The position numbers and the translations under genes were made by a program. Positions 42,240-49,496 of a DNA stretch of 64,000 nt are shown here, one piece after another; within the stretch, counting starts at the first letter, position 1, and each line of letters starts with the position of its first letter. This stretch comes from WHSW01 sp963722175. GTDB lineage: Bacteria > Actinomycetota > Thermoleophilia > Solirubrobacterales > 70-9. The stretch is from contig CAVRKA010000004.1 of NCBI GenBank assembly GCA_963722175.1, forward strand, positions 806,001-870,000, read 5' to 3'. Below the pieces are notes generated by a model. It saw only the letters and a program-made list of their open reading frames with translations, was not told the origin of the DNA and searched no databases.

Positions 42240-42782
42240 GTGGACCCCTCCGCCCAGAGCCTGGCGACCGACGAGCTGACCGGCCTCAACAACCGCCGCG
42301 CGTTCTTCGAGCGCGCCACGGCCGCCTTCGGCGAGGCGCGAGCGGCGGGGCTCGAGTGCGCTGCCGCGATCATCGATCTCGACCGCCTCGACTTCGTCAA
42401 CGACACCTACGGTCATCACACCGGCACCGAGCTGATCCGCGAGACCGGCGCCGCGCTCGCCGCGATCGCCCGCGACGGCGATGTGATCGGCCGCATCGGA
42501 GGCGACGAGTTCGCGCTCCTGCGCTCCGGCGCGCCGGCGTCGAAGGAGGAGCTTTGGTTTCAGATCTCGACGACGGCCAACCACGCGAGCGGCGCCGACA
42601 AGCCGTTCGCGCTCGCGGTCAGCGTCGGGGTCGCGGTCGCCCGCGCGGACGAGGTCGAGTCGCTCGACGCGCTGATGGCGCTCGCCGACGACGCCATGTA
42701 CGAGCACAAGCGGGCCGGCGGCGGCTCGCCCGGCCCGCCCCACGCTCGGCGGGCCGCGCGGGCTGACCGGATCAAGCCTTGA
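42240..42782 (+). CDS. stand-alone GGDEF diguanylate cyclase
   Basis: 180 residues from GTG 42240. DELTGLNNRRAFFERATAAF opens the domain, IIDLDRLDFVNDTYGHHTGT has metal and substrate contacts, and VIGRIGGDEFALLRSGAP has an intact G-G-D-E-F active loop. RDGD lies exactly five residues before GGDEF, matching the R-x-x-D inhibitory c-di-GMP site. There is no sensor, receiver or membrane domain, so activity must be set by expression or partners. C-di-GMP control of surface glycan synthesis is common, which fits the location. The start is uncertain; GGAG sits close to the GTG. It overlaps the convergent methyltransferase by 11 bp. Confidence 0.85.
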   Translation: MDPSAQSLATDELTGLNNRRAFFERATAAFGEARAAGLECAAAIIDLDRLDFVNDTYGHHTGTELIRETGAALAAIARDGDVIGRIGGDEFALLRSGAPASKEELWFQISTTANHASGADKPFALAVSVGVAVARADEVESLDALMALADDAMYEHKRAGGGSPGPPHARRAARADRIKP

Positions 42783-43584
42783 CCGGGCGGTAGCCCGAGG
42801 CCGCGTACATCCGGGCGACGCGGTGGGCCTCGTCCGTGAAGGATCGGTTCCGCAGCGTCCGCCGCGGGCGCTCCAAGGCCGAGCCGCGCGGGGTGAAGAT
42901 CGAGAAAGCGTCGATCAGCTGGCGCCCGAACTCCCAGTTGACCAGCTCCTGCGCCACGCATGCGAGCCCCGCCTCCTCGCATCGGCGCGCGAACAGCTCC
43001 GCGGTCACGCTCTCCGCTCGCCAGGCCGGGAGGTTGATCAGCAGGCCGCGGCGCATCAGCGGCGCGAGCGCCCAGGACGGCGCCCGCCGCGCGAGCCGCA
43101 GCGATCGCGGGTAGCTGCCGATGTTCGAGTGGTGGAGGAAGCCGACCCCGTCGGGCTTCAGCTTCCTCGCGAGCTGGTTCAGATACGCCGTCAGGACGTC
43201 GTCCTCGACGTGGACCAGCGAGTCGAAGCTGAACGCGAGGTCGATCGAGCCGTCCTCGACCATCTCGAGGGACCGGCCGTCGTTGACGTGATATTCGATG
43301 TTGGTCGAGTCGGCGAACCGCTCCCGGCATCCCTCGATGCACTCGTCCGCCAGGTCGACGATCACCAGGCGCTCCGCGAGGTCCTTCAGATATTGGGTCC
43401 AGCGGCCGAACCCGGGAGCGATCTCCAGGATCGTCGCGGCGGGCACGAAGGCGTGGATGCGCGGCAGGATCCCCCCATGCCAGAGCGCGGGCGTGCCGCC
43501 CCACCACCGCGACCACTCGTCCCCGCGCCGCGACCAATCCCAGTCCCTGCCGAAGTTGGTGAGGTTCTCGTCGACGCCGGGCAT
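42772..43584 (-). CDS. class I SAM-dependent methyltransferase
   Basis: 270 residues from ATG 43584. The N-terminal NFGRDWDWSRRGDEWSRWWG, then ILPRIHAFVPAATILEIAPG followed by FGRWTQYLKD (motif I), AERLVIVDLADECIEGCRER, and GSIDLAFSFDSLVHVEDDVL. The W-x-W-x-x-x-G-D-E-W-S opening is familiar from methyltransferases of actinobacterial and cyanobacterial glycan clusters. Divergent from the methyltransferase at 43612 with only 27 bp between start codons. Substrate unknown. Confidence 0.88.
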   Translation of the reverse strand: MPGVDENLTNFGRDWDWSRRGDEWSRWWGGTPALWHGGILPRIHAFVPAATILEIAPGFGRWTQYLKDLAERLVIVDLADECIEGCRERFADSTNIEYHVNDGRSLEMVEDGSIDLAFSFDSLVHVEDDVLTAYLNQLARKLKPDGVGFLHHSNIGSYPRSLRLARRAPSWALAPLMRRGLLINLPAWRAESVTAELFARRCEEAGLACVAQELVNWEFGRQLIDAFSIFTPRGSALERPRRTLRNRSFTDEAHRVARMYAASGYRPVKA

Positions 43585-43594
43585 CGAAACCGGA

Positions 43595-43604
43595 CTACTA
43601 GCAT
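43595..43604. promoter_or_regulatory. divergent overlapping -10-like elements between two methyltransferase genes
   Basis: On the plus strand TAGCAT (43599-43604) lies seven bases before ATG 43612. On the minus strand TAGTAG (43595-43600) lies ten bases before ATG 43584; it lacks the final T, so this direction is weaker. Both would produce leaderless messages from a shared 10-bp core. Confidence 0.4.
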
Positions 43605-43611
43605 CCGGCCG

Positions 43612-44334
43612 ATGTCTGGTGAGGCGCCCCCGCGGTTTCAGGCCGAGCGCCCGCGCGACATCCGCGAGGCGAAGCCGTGGCACCGCTACGCCCACCTCAC
43701 GAGGATGCTCCAGGCCCGGATCCGGGCGTTGTCCGCCGAGCTGCTGCCCGCCGGAGCCGGCCGCCTCCTCGACTACGGCTGCGCCGACGTTCCGTATCGG
43801 CACCTATTCGCGGCCGACGCCGACTACGTCGCCGCCGACCTCGCGGGGAATCCGCACGCGACCGTCCACCTCAACCCGGACGGCACGGTCCCCGAGCCGG
43901 ACCAGAGCTTCGACGCGGTGCTCTCGACCCAGGTGCTCGAGCACGTCACCGATCCCGGCGTCTACCTCGCCGAGGCGCATCGGGTCCTGCGCCCGGGCGG
44001 GCGGATGCTGCTGTCCACCCATGGCACGTTCGTCTACCACCCGGACCCCGACGACTACTGGCGCTGGACCTCCGCGGGCCTGCAGCGCGCCGTGCGGGAG
44101 GCGGGCTTTGAGGTTGTTCGGTTCGAGGGGATCATCGGCCTGATCCCGACCGGCATCCAGCTGGTCCAGGACGCGCTGTGGTGGAAACTGCCACGGCTGG
44201 TCCGAACCCCCTTCCTGTTCGTCATGCAGGCGCTGGTCCGGCTCACCGACCGTCTCCACCACCAGACCGCCCGCGATCGCGACGGGCAGGTGTACGCGCT
44301 GATCGCCGAGAAGCCGGGCCCGGCCGCTCGATGA
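43612..44334 (+). CDS. class I SAM-dependent methyltransferase
   Basis: 240 residues. LLPAGAGRLLDYGCADVPYR (motif I), YVAADLAGNPHATVHLNPDG, SFDAVLSTQVLEHVTDPGVY then VLRPGGRMLLSTHGTFVYHP, followed by DDYWRWTSAGLQRAVREAGF. The H-G-x-x-x-Y-H-P-x-P-x-D-Y-x-R-W-T phrase marks the group usually found among glycan genes. ATG 43612 follows a -10-like TAGCAT by seven bases. It overlaps the GT8 at 44331 as ATGA, parallel to the methyltransferase-GT8 pair at 33935/34752. Confidence 0.9.
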   Translation: MSGEAPPRFQAERPRDIREAKPWHRYAHLTRMLQARIRALSAELLPAGAGRLLDYGCADVPYRHLFAADADYVAADLAGNPHATVHLNPDGTVPEPDQSFDAVLSTQVLEHVTDPGVYLAEAHRVLRPGGRMLLSTHGTFVYHPDPDDYWRWTSAGLQRAVREAGFEVVRFEGIIGLIPTGIQLVQDALWWKLPRLVRTPFLFVMQALVRLTDRLHHQTARDRDGQVYALIAEKPGPAAR

Positions 44335-45170
44335 CGACGCTCGACGTTGCCTGCGCCGCCGAGGGCGCGGAGTACGTCGCCCACAGCGCCACGATGCTGC
44401 ACTCGCTGCTCGCCGCGCACCCCGGGGAGCGGGTCCGCATCCACTTCATGCACGGTCCCGACATCGGCCGACGCGACCGCCGCAAGCTGGCTCGGATGGT
44501 ACGGCGGGACGGCGGCGAGATCAGCTTCCTGTCCGTCCCCGACCGGCGGGTGCGGGGGTTGCCGACGGTCGGCTTCACGCGCAAAGCGACGTGGTACCGG
44601 ATCTTCCTCCCGGAGTTGCGTCCCCACCTCGATCGGATCCTCTATCTCGACTCCGATCTGCTCGTGCTGCAGTCGCTCGTGCCGCTGTGGCAGACGGACC
44701 TGACCGGCAACTGGGTCGCGGCGGTGACCAACGTCTTCCAGGACGATCATCTGGATCGCCCGGCCGAGCTGGGCCTGGCCGGGCCCGAGGCGTACTTCAA
44801 CGCGGGCGTCTTGCTCCTGAACCTGGCCGACATGCGAGACGATGGGTGCACCGAAGCGCTGCTCACGTTCGCGGTCGAGAAGGCCGAGCGGCTTTCGTGG
44901 CGCGATCAGGATGCGCTCAACGTCGTGCTCGGATCGCGGCGGCTGGCACTCCACCCGCGCTGGAACTGCATGAACAGCATCCTGCTGTTCCCGCGCGCCG
45001 CGGACGTGTTCGGTGCCGACGCGGTGGCCGAGGCGCGCGAGGACCCGGCGATCCGCCACTTCGAGGGTCCCGGTGTGAACAAGCCGTGGCATCCGGACTG
45101 CGAACGCGAGCTTCGCGACCTGTACCTCGAGCACCGGCGCCACACGCCCTGGCCCAGTCCGGCGTCCTGA
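44331..45170 (+). CDS. glycosyltransferase family 8
   Basis: 279 residues. LDVACAAEGAEYVAHSATML at the start, then ATWYRIFLPELRPHLDRILY followed by LDSDLLVLQSLVPLW with the D-x-D metal site, EAYFNAGVLLLNLADMRDDG, DQDALNVVLGSRRLALHPRW and IRHFEGPGVNKPWH. A clear paralog of the GT8 at 34752. Both end LEHRRxTPWP, so the C-termini are conserved as well. The start overlaps the methyltransferase stop (ATGA). Confidence 0.92.
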   Translation: MTTLDVACAAEGAEYVAHSATMLHSLLAAHPGERVRIHFMHGPDIGRRDRRKLARMVRRDGGEISFLSVPDRRVRGLPTVGFTRKATWYRIFLPELRPHLDRILYLDSDLLVLQSLVPLWQTDLTGNWVAAVTNVFQDDHLDRPAELGLAGPEAYFNAGVLLLNLADMRDDGCTEALLTFAVEKAERLSWRDQDALNVVLGSRRLALHPRWNCMNSILLFPRAADVFGADAVAEAREDPAIRHFEGPGVNKPWHPDCERELRDLYLEHRRHTPWPSPAS

Positions 45171-45194
45171 ACGCGCCTCTATCCTGCGCCGACC

Positions 45195-45872
45195 TTGCGG
45201 ATCGAATCGCCAAGACAGGCGTGGCTGAGGTTCCGGGCGCGGACCCGTCGGCGTGCCGGCACGCGCCGGTTTCACCAGGACCTGATCGTGAAGACCAAGC
45301 ACTTCGGCGAAATCACCTGGGTCAACGAGCCGGTCTGGCAGAACCCGCTCGACCTCTGGACGATCCAGGAGACGATCTGCGAGATCCGCCCGGCGCTGCT
45401 GATCGAGATCGGGACCCACAGGGGCGGATCGGCCCTCTTCTTCGCCCATCTGATGGACCTGCTCGGCAGCGGCCGCGTGATGACGATCGACATCGTCAAG
45501 AAGCACGAGCTCGAGCATCCGCGGATCGAGTTCGTGATCGGCAGCTCGACCGACGACGAGACCGTCGAGGGCGTGCGCAAGGCAGCGGCCGTAGCCGACG
45601 GGCCGGTGATGGTCATTCTCGACGGCCTCCACGACCGCGACCACGTCGCCCGCGAGCTCGAGCTCTACGGCCCCCTGGTCACCCCGGGCAGCCTCCTGCT
45701 GAGCCAGGACGGGATCATCGACGAGCTCGGGATGTTCCGCGACTCGAGGCCAGGCCCGCTCGGAGCCAACCGCGACTTCCTCGAGCGCCACCCCGAGTTC
45801 GAGTACGACGGCGAGCGCAACGAGCAGTTCCTGCTCACCGACCACCCCCTCGGGTGGATGCGCCGCCGATGA
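45195..45872 (+). CDS. cephalosporin hydroxylase-type (CmcI) family methyltransferase
   Basis: 225 residues from TTG 45195. TKHFGEITWVNEPVWQNPLD, LLIEIGTHRGGSALFFAHLM (SAM loop), VMTIDIVKKHELEHPRIEFV, IGSSTDDETVEGVRKAAAVA, and MVILDGLHDRDHVARELELY, where CmcI proteins usually have L-D-S-x-H; here Gly replaces the Ser. Despite the family name, members in glycan clusters are regarded as SAM-dependent methyltransferases. TATCCT at 45180-45185 lies nine bases before the TTG, with no Shine-Dalgarno, so the message is probably leaderless. Confidence 0.88.
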   Translation: MRIESPRQAWLRFRARTRRRAGTRRFHQDLIVKTKHFGEITWVNEPVWQNPLDLWTIQETICEIRPALLIEIGTHRGGSALFFAHLMDLLGSGRVMTIDIVKKHELEHPRIEFVIGSSTDDETVEGVRKAAAVADGPVMVILDGLHDRDHVARELELYGPLVTPGSLLLSQDGIIDELGMFRDSRPGPLGANRDFLERHPEFEYDGERNEQFLLTDHPLGWMRRR

Positions 45873-45952
45873 GGTCGCCGTCCTCGGCACCGGTGCCACT
45901 GGCCTGATCGCCCCGCCCGCGGCTAGAGATCCTGCGCCGTTAGCCTGCGGCA

Positions 45953-46990
45953 ATGCCGGCGCTGCGCCAGCGGATCGAGGCCGGGGCCGCCCGGGGCCTG
46001 GCGGCGCTGCCGCGGCCGGTCGCGCGGCTGCTCGCCGGCCGCGCGATCAGGATCGAGGGCCAGGAGCTCGACCCGCTGGTCCAGATCGCGATCCGGCTCG
46101 AGCGGCTGACGGGCGGCTTCGAGCCGGCCCCGGTCGACGAGGTCCGCGCCCTGCGGCGCCGCGACGCCGAGACCTTCCGCGGCCGGAGGATCGAGGTCGG
46201 CCGGGTCAGCGAGCTCGAGATCCCGGGTCCCGCCGGCCCGGTCGGGGCGCGGCTGTACGTCCCCGCCGGGGTGCCCGACCGCGCGCCGATGATCGTCTAC
46301 TACCACGGCGGCGGCCACGTGATCTGCGACCTCGACACCCACGACCAGCCCTGCCGCTTCCTCGCCGCCGAGGTGCCGGCGCTGGTGCTCTCGGTCGACT
46401 ACCGCCTCGGCCCCGAGCATCCCTTCCCGGCGGCGGTCGACGACTCCGTCGCCGCCTTCGAATGGGCCGCCCGCGAGGCCGTCGCGCTCGGCGCCGACCC
46501 GGAGCGGATCGCGGTCGCCGGCGACAGCGCCGGCGGGAACCTTGCCACCGTCGTCGCCCAGCTGGCGGCCGCCGGCGACGGGCCCACCCCCGCGTTCCAG
46601 GCGCTGATCTACCCGGTCACCGACTACTCGTTCAAGCGGCCGTCCTACGACACCTTCGCCGAGGGCTTCTTCCTCACTCGAGCCGAGATGGACTGGTTTC
46701 GCGACAACTACTTCGCCGACCCCGGCGACCGCGAGGACCCGCGAGCGTCGCCGATCCTCGCCGAGGACCTCTCCGCCGGCGCGCCCGCGCACATCGTCAC
46801 CGCGGGCTTCGATCCGTTGCGCGACGAGGGCGAGGACTACGCCGGGGCGCTGCGCGCCGCGGGGGTCCCGGTCACCCTGCGGCGCGAGCCCGATCTCGTC
46901 CACGGGTTCATCAACGCGGTGGGCCTCGGGGGGCGCGCACGGGAGGCGATGACGGAGATCGCCGCGGCGATCCGGGCGGGCGTTGCGTAG
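45953..46990 (+). CDS. alpha/beta hydrolase (HSL/GDXG esterase family)
   Basis: 345 residues. The oxyanion motif MIVYYHGGGHVICDLDTHD (~residues 113-131), nucleophile RIAVAGDSAGGNLATVVAQL (Ser ~194), acid in VTAGFDPLRDEGEDYAGALR and His in EPDLVHGFINAVGL are all present, so the triad is complete. The family hydrolyses short-chain carboxyl esters. TAGCCT at 45941-45946 lies six bases upstream of the ATG. Followed by the tRNA gene, it marks a boundary between the two glycan blocks; it may deacylate glycans or be unrelated housekeeping. Confidence 0.92.
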   Translation: MPALRQRIEAGAARGLAALPRPVARLLAGRAIRIEGQELDPLVQIAIRLERLTGGFEPAPVDEVRALRRRDAETFRGRRIEVGRVSELEIPGPAGPVGARLYVPAGVPDRAPMIVYYHGGGHVICDLDTHDQPCRFLAAEVPALVLSVDYRLGPEHPFPAAVDDSVAAFEWAAREAVALGADPERIAVAGDSAGGNLATVVAQLAAAGDGPTPAFQALIYPVTDYSFKRPSYDTFAEGFFLTRAEMDWFRDNYFADPGDREDPRASPILAEDLSAGAPAHIVTAGFDPLRDEGEDYAGALRAAGVPVTLRREPDLVHGFINAVGLGGRAREAMTEIAAAIRAGVA

Positions 46991-47054
46991 CTCAGCGTCA
47001 TCGCCGCCGCCCGAGACCCGGGGCTCGCCAGGTGGACGCTAGGCTAGGCGCGGC

Positions 47055-47127
47055 GCCCGGGTAGCTCAGCTGGTAGAGCACCTCCATGGTAAGGAGGGGG
47101 TCAGGGGTTCGAGTCCCCTCCCGGGCT
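47055..47127 (+). tRNA. tRNA-Thr (anticodon GGU)
   Basis: A full cloverleaf can be folded: acceptor GCCCGGG (47055-47061) with CCCGGGC (47120-47126), D stem GCTC/GAGC, anticodon stem CCTCC/GGAGG with loop ATGGTAA (anticodon GGT), T stem AGGGG/CCCCT with loop TTCGAGT, and discriminator base T. CCA is not encoded. tRNA genes often serve as integration sites; no att repeat was seen here. Confidence 0.97.
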
Positions 47128-47211
47128 TTCGCGTGCGCCCGGGCGGCGTTCAGCCGATCCGGAAAAGGTTGCGCGGGCCGGTGTTCCCTGTTTAGGGTAG
47201 TGCTGGTTGGC

Positions 47212-48759
47212 ATGGGGAACCAAGGAACCACAATCGAAGAACCATCCAGGATTGAAAGGCGAGGAGAGCCGTCGCCGGCGGTCTCCTCCGGTGGCCTGCG
47301 CACCTCCAGGTTCCCCCCGGAGGCGCGCTCGGACACCGCCGGCGGCCTCCAGCCGATCCATCGGCGCGTCGACGTCCGCAGCTACCGGATCCATCGAATG
47401 CTGGCGCTCGGCGACTCGATCGCGATCACGATCGCGATCCTGGTCGCGCTCGCCGTCGAGCGCTGGATGGTGCCCGCGCTCGAGGTGACGTCGCCCGTGC
47501 TCCTGATCCCGATCAGCATCGCCCTCTGGCTGGTGATCGGGGCGATCGTCGGCGCCTTCCACATCGACGACCGTCGGATCGATACCGCAGCCGCCGACGA
47601 GGTCGGGCGGATCGTCCAGGGCACCGCGCTCTGGACCTGGGCGGTGTTCCTGTTCGAGGGCATCGTTCTGGGCGGCTCGCAGCCGGTCGCCCCGGTGATC
47701 GTCCTCTGGGTGGTCGCCATCCCGACCATGCTGTTCGCCCGCCATCTGGTGCGCTCGATCGCCCGCGGCGACGACTGGTACACGCAGTTGGCGCTGATCG
47801 TCGGTACGGCAGCCGACATCTGGCGGGTGCGGACGCTGCTGATGCGCCACCCGGAATACGGGGTCCGGATCGTTGGCACGGTCGAGGTCTCGACCACCAG
47901 CGATGACGCGGACCGGGTCCGCACCCTCACCGAGGAGGTGGAGCGCACCGAGGCCGACCGGGTGATCTTCGCCAGCCAGTACGAGGGTCTCGACGAGCGG
48001 ACCGGCGCCCTGAGGTACCTGGCCGACCGCGGGGTCAAGATCGACCTCGTCCCCGGGGACTCGGAGGTCTTCCGCACGGACGCCGAGATCCACTTCGTCG
48101 AAGGCGTTCCCTTCCTCACCCTCCCGTCGACCAACCGGCGGCGCTCGTCGGCCCTGGTCAAGCGGGCGATCGACATCGCCGCCGCCGGCGCCGGGCTGAT
48201 CCTGCTGTCGCCGCTGTTCGCCTACTGCGCGATGCGGATCAAGCTCGACTCGCCGGGCCCCGTGTTCTTTCGCCAGCGCCGGGTCGGCTGGAAGGAGCGA
48301 CCCTTCTACGTCTTCAAGTTCCGCACGATGATGCCGGACGCGGAGGATCGGCGCGACGAGGCGGTCAGGCAGGCGCCCGGAGGCGAGCGGGCCAGCGAGC
48401 GGGCCATGTTCAAGCTCAAGGACGATCCGCGCGTGACGCGGTTCGGCGCCAGGCTCCGCCGCCTCTCGATCGACGAGCTGCCGCAGCTGATCAACGTCCT
48501 CCGGGGGGAGATGAGCCTGGTCGGGCCGCGGCCGCTGCCCGTGGACGAGAGCGACCAGGTGCCGGAGCCGTATCGCGCCCGGTTCAAGGTCCGGCCCGGG
48601 GTCACAGGCCCGTGGCAGGTCCTCGGCCGCAGCTCGATCCCGTTCGAGGACATGCTGAAGCTCGATTACACATACGTGACCAACTGGTCGTTTGGGGACG
48701 ACGTAAAGCTGCTCTTCCGCACGCTGGGCGCAATTGCGCAGGGCAACGGCGCCTACTGA
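47212..48759 (+). CDS. polyprenyl-phosphate sugar phosphotransferase (initiating, second copy)
   Basis: 515 residues from ATG 47212. A ~60-residue polar start, four to five membrane helices (~65-180), a Rossmann-like middle (YTQLALIVGTAADIWRVRTL), and the catalytic domain LVKRAIDIAAAGAGLILLSP, FFRQRRVGWKERPFYVFKFR then TMMPDAEDRRDE, LRRLSIDELPQLINVLRGEM followed by SLVGPRPLPVDESD, and FKVRPGVTGPWQVLGRSSIP. It transfers a sugar-1-phosphate to undecaprenyl phosphate. TAGGGT at 47193-47198 is 13 bases upstream. It opens the second glycan operon. Confidence 0.93.
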   Translation: MGNQGTTIEEPSRIERRGEPSPAVSSGGLRTSRFPPEARSDTAGGLQPIHRRVDVRSYRIHRMLALGDSIAITIAILVALAVERWMVPALEVTSPVLLIPISIALWLVIGAIVGAFHIDDRRIDTAAADEVGRIVQGTALWTWAVFLFEGIVLGGSQPVAPVIVLWVVAIPTMLFARHLVRSIARGDDWYTQLALIVGTAADIWRVRTLLMRHPEYGVRIVGTVEVSTTSDDADRVRTLTEEVERTEADRVIFASQYEGLDERTGALRYLADRGVKIDLVPGDSEVFRTDAEIHFVEGVPFLTLPSTNRRRSSALVKRAIDIAAAGAGLILLSPLFAYCAMRIKLDSPGPVFFRQRRVGWKERPFYVFKFRTMMPDAEDRRDEAVRQAPGGERASERAMFKLKDDPRVTRFGARLRRLSIDELPQLINVLRGEMSLVGPRPLPVDESDQVPEPYRARFKVRPGVTGPWQVLGRSSIPFEDMLKLDYTYVTNWSFGDDVKLLFRTLGAIAQGNGAY

Positions 48760-48782
48760 GCTGATCGGACAGCCGATCGGCC

Positions 48783-49496
48783 GTGTTCGACTTCATCCGC
48801 AAACCGCTGCTCTGGCAGGCGTGGGACGAGGGACTGGACCGCGAGATCGGGCGGCTGCCCGAGTTTCAGCTCAAGAGCATGCAGGACCTCGCCGTCTACC
48901 GCCACCTGCGCGACCTGCGGGATCAGACGATCGCCGAGATCGGCGCCGGCCACTCGCGGGTGCTGCCGGCGCTCGCCAAGCACAATTCCTGCCTCGCGGT
49001 GGAGAAGTTCGAGGGCAAGGGCGGCGGGCCGACCAGCGAGCAGGGGCTGCCCGGGGTCCGGACCGTCTCCGCCTACCTCGGCGAGAACAGCCCGAAGCTG
49101 CCCGACGCCGGCATCGACGTCGTCTTCTCGATCTCGGTCGTCGAGCACGTCGGCGGGCAGCAGGCCCTGGCGGCCTTCCATGCCGACCAGCTGCGGATCT
49201 TGAAGCCCGGGGGAATGTTCCTGCACGCGATCGACATGTACCTGGCGGACGCGCCCGGGCGGCACCACCAGCGTCGATTCCGGATCTACCGCAACTGGGT
49301 AGCATCCACGCCGAACGTCGAACCGGCCGGAGAGGTGTACGACGGTCCGTGCCGGTTCACAGCTGATCTGGCCACGAACCCCGACAATGTCATGCATATG
49401 TGGGGGCAGGTTTCTTCCAAGCTGACCGAATTGCGCCAGCGGGCTCAGTGCGCCTCGCTGCTCGTCGCCGGCCGCAAGCTGGAGGACGCCGGTTGA
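48783..49496 (+). CDS. SAM-dependent methyltransferase-like protein
   Basis: 237 residues from GTG 48783. LRDQTIAEIGAGHSRVLPAL has the A-E-I-G-A-G-x-S-R SAM loop, IDVVFSISVVEHVGGQQALA the motif near the active site, and LRILKPGGMFLHAIDMYLAD the post-motif. The C-terminus contains paired Cys and His (GPCRFTADLATNPDNVMHMW). It sits between the initiating transferase and the giant fusion, whose TTG overlaps its stop (TTGA). Target not predictable; probably a glycan residue. Confidence 0.82.
   Translation: MFDFIRKPLLWQAWDEGLDREIGRLPEFQLKSMQDLAVYRHLRDLRDQTIAEIGAGHSRVLPALAKHNSCLAVEKFEGKGGGPTSEQGLPGVRTVSAYLGENSPKLPDAGIDVVFSISVVEHVGGQQALAAFHADQLRILKPGGMFLHAIDMYLADAPGRHHQRRFRIYRNWVASTPNVEPAGEVYDGPCRFTADLATNPDNVMHMWGQVSSKLTELRQRAQCASLLVAGRKLEDAG

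Noticed and set aside
47055..47127. tRNA-Thr as an integration site for a mobile element
   Set aside because: No integrase, no repeated tRNA 3' end and no transfer genes were seen; the glycan genes continue on both sides.
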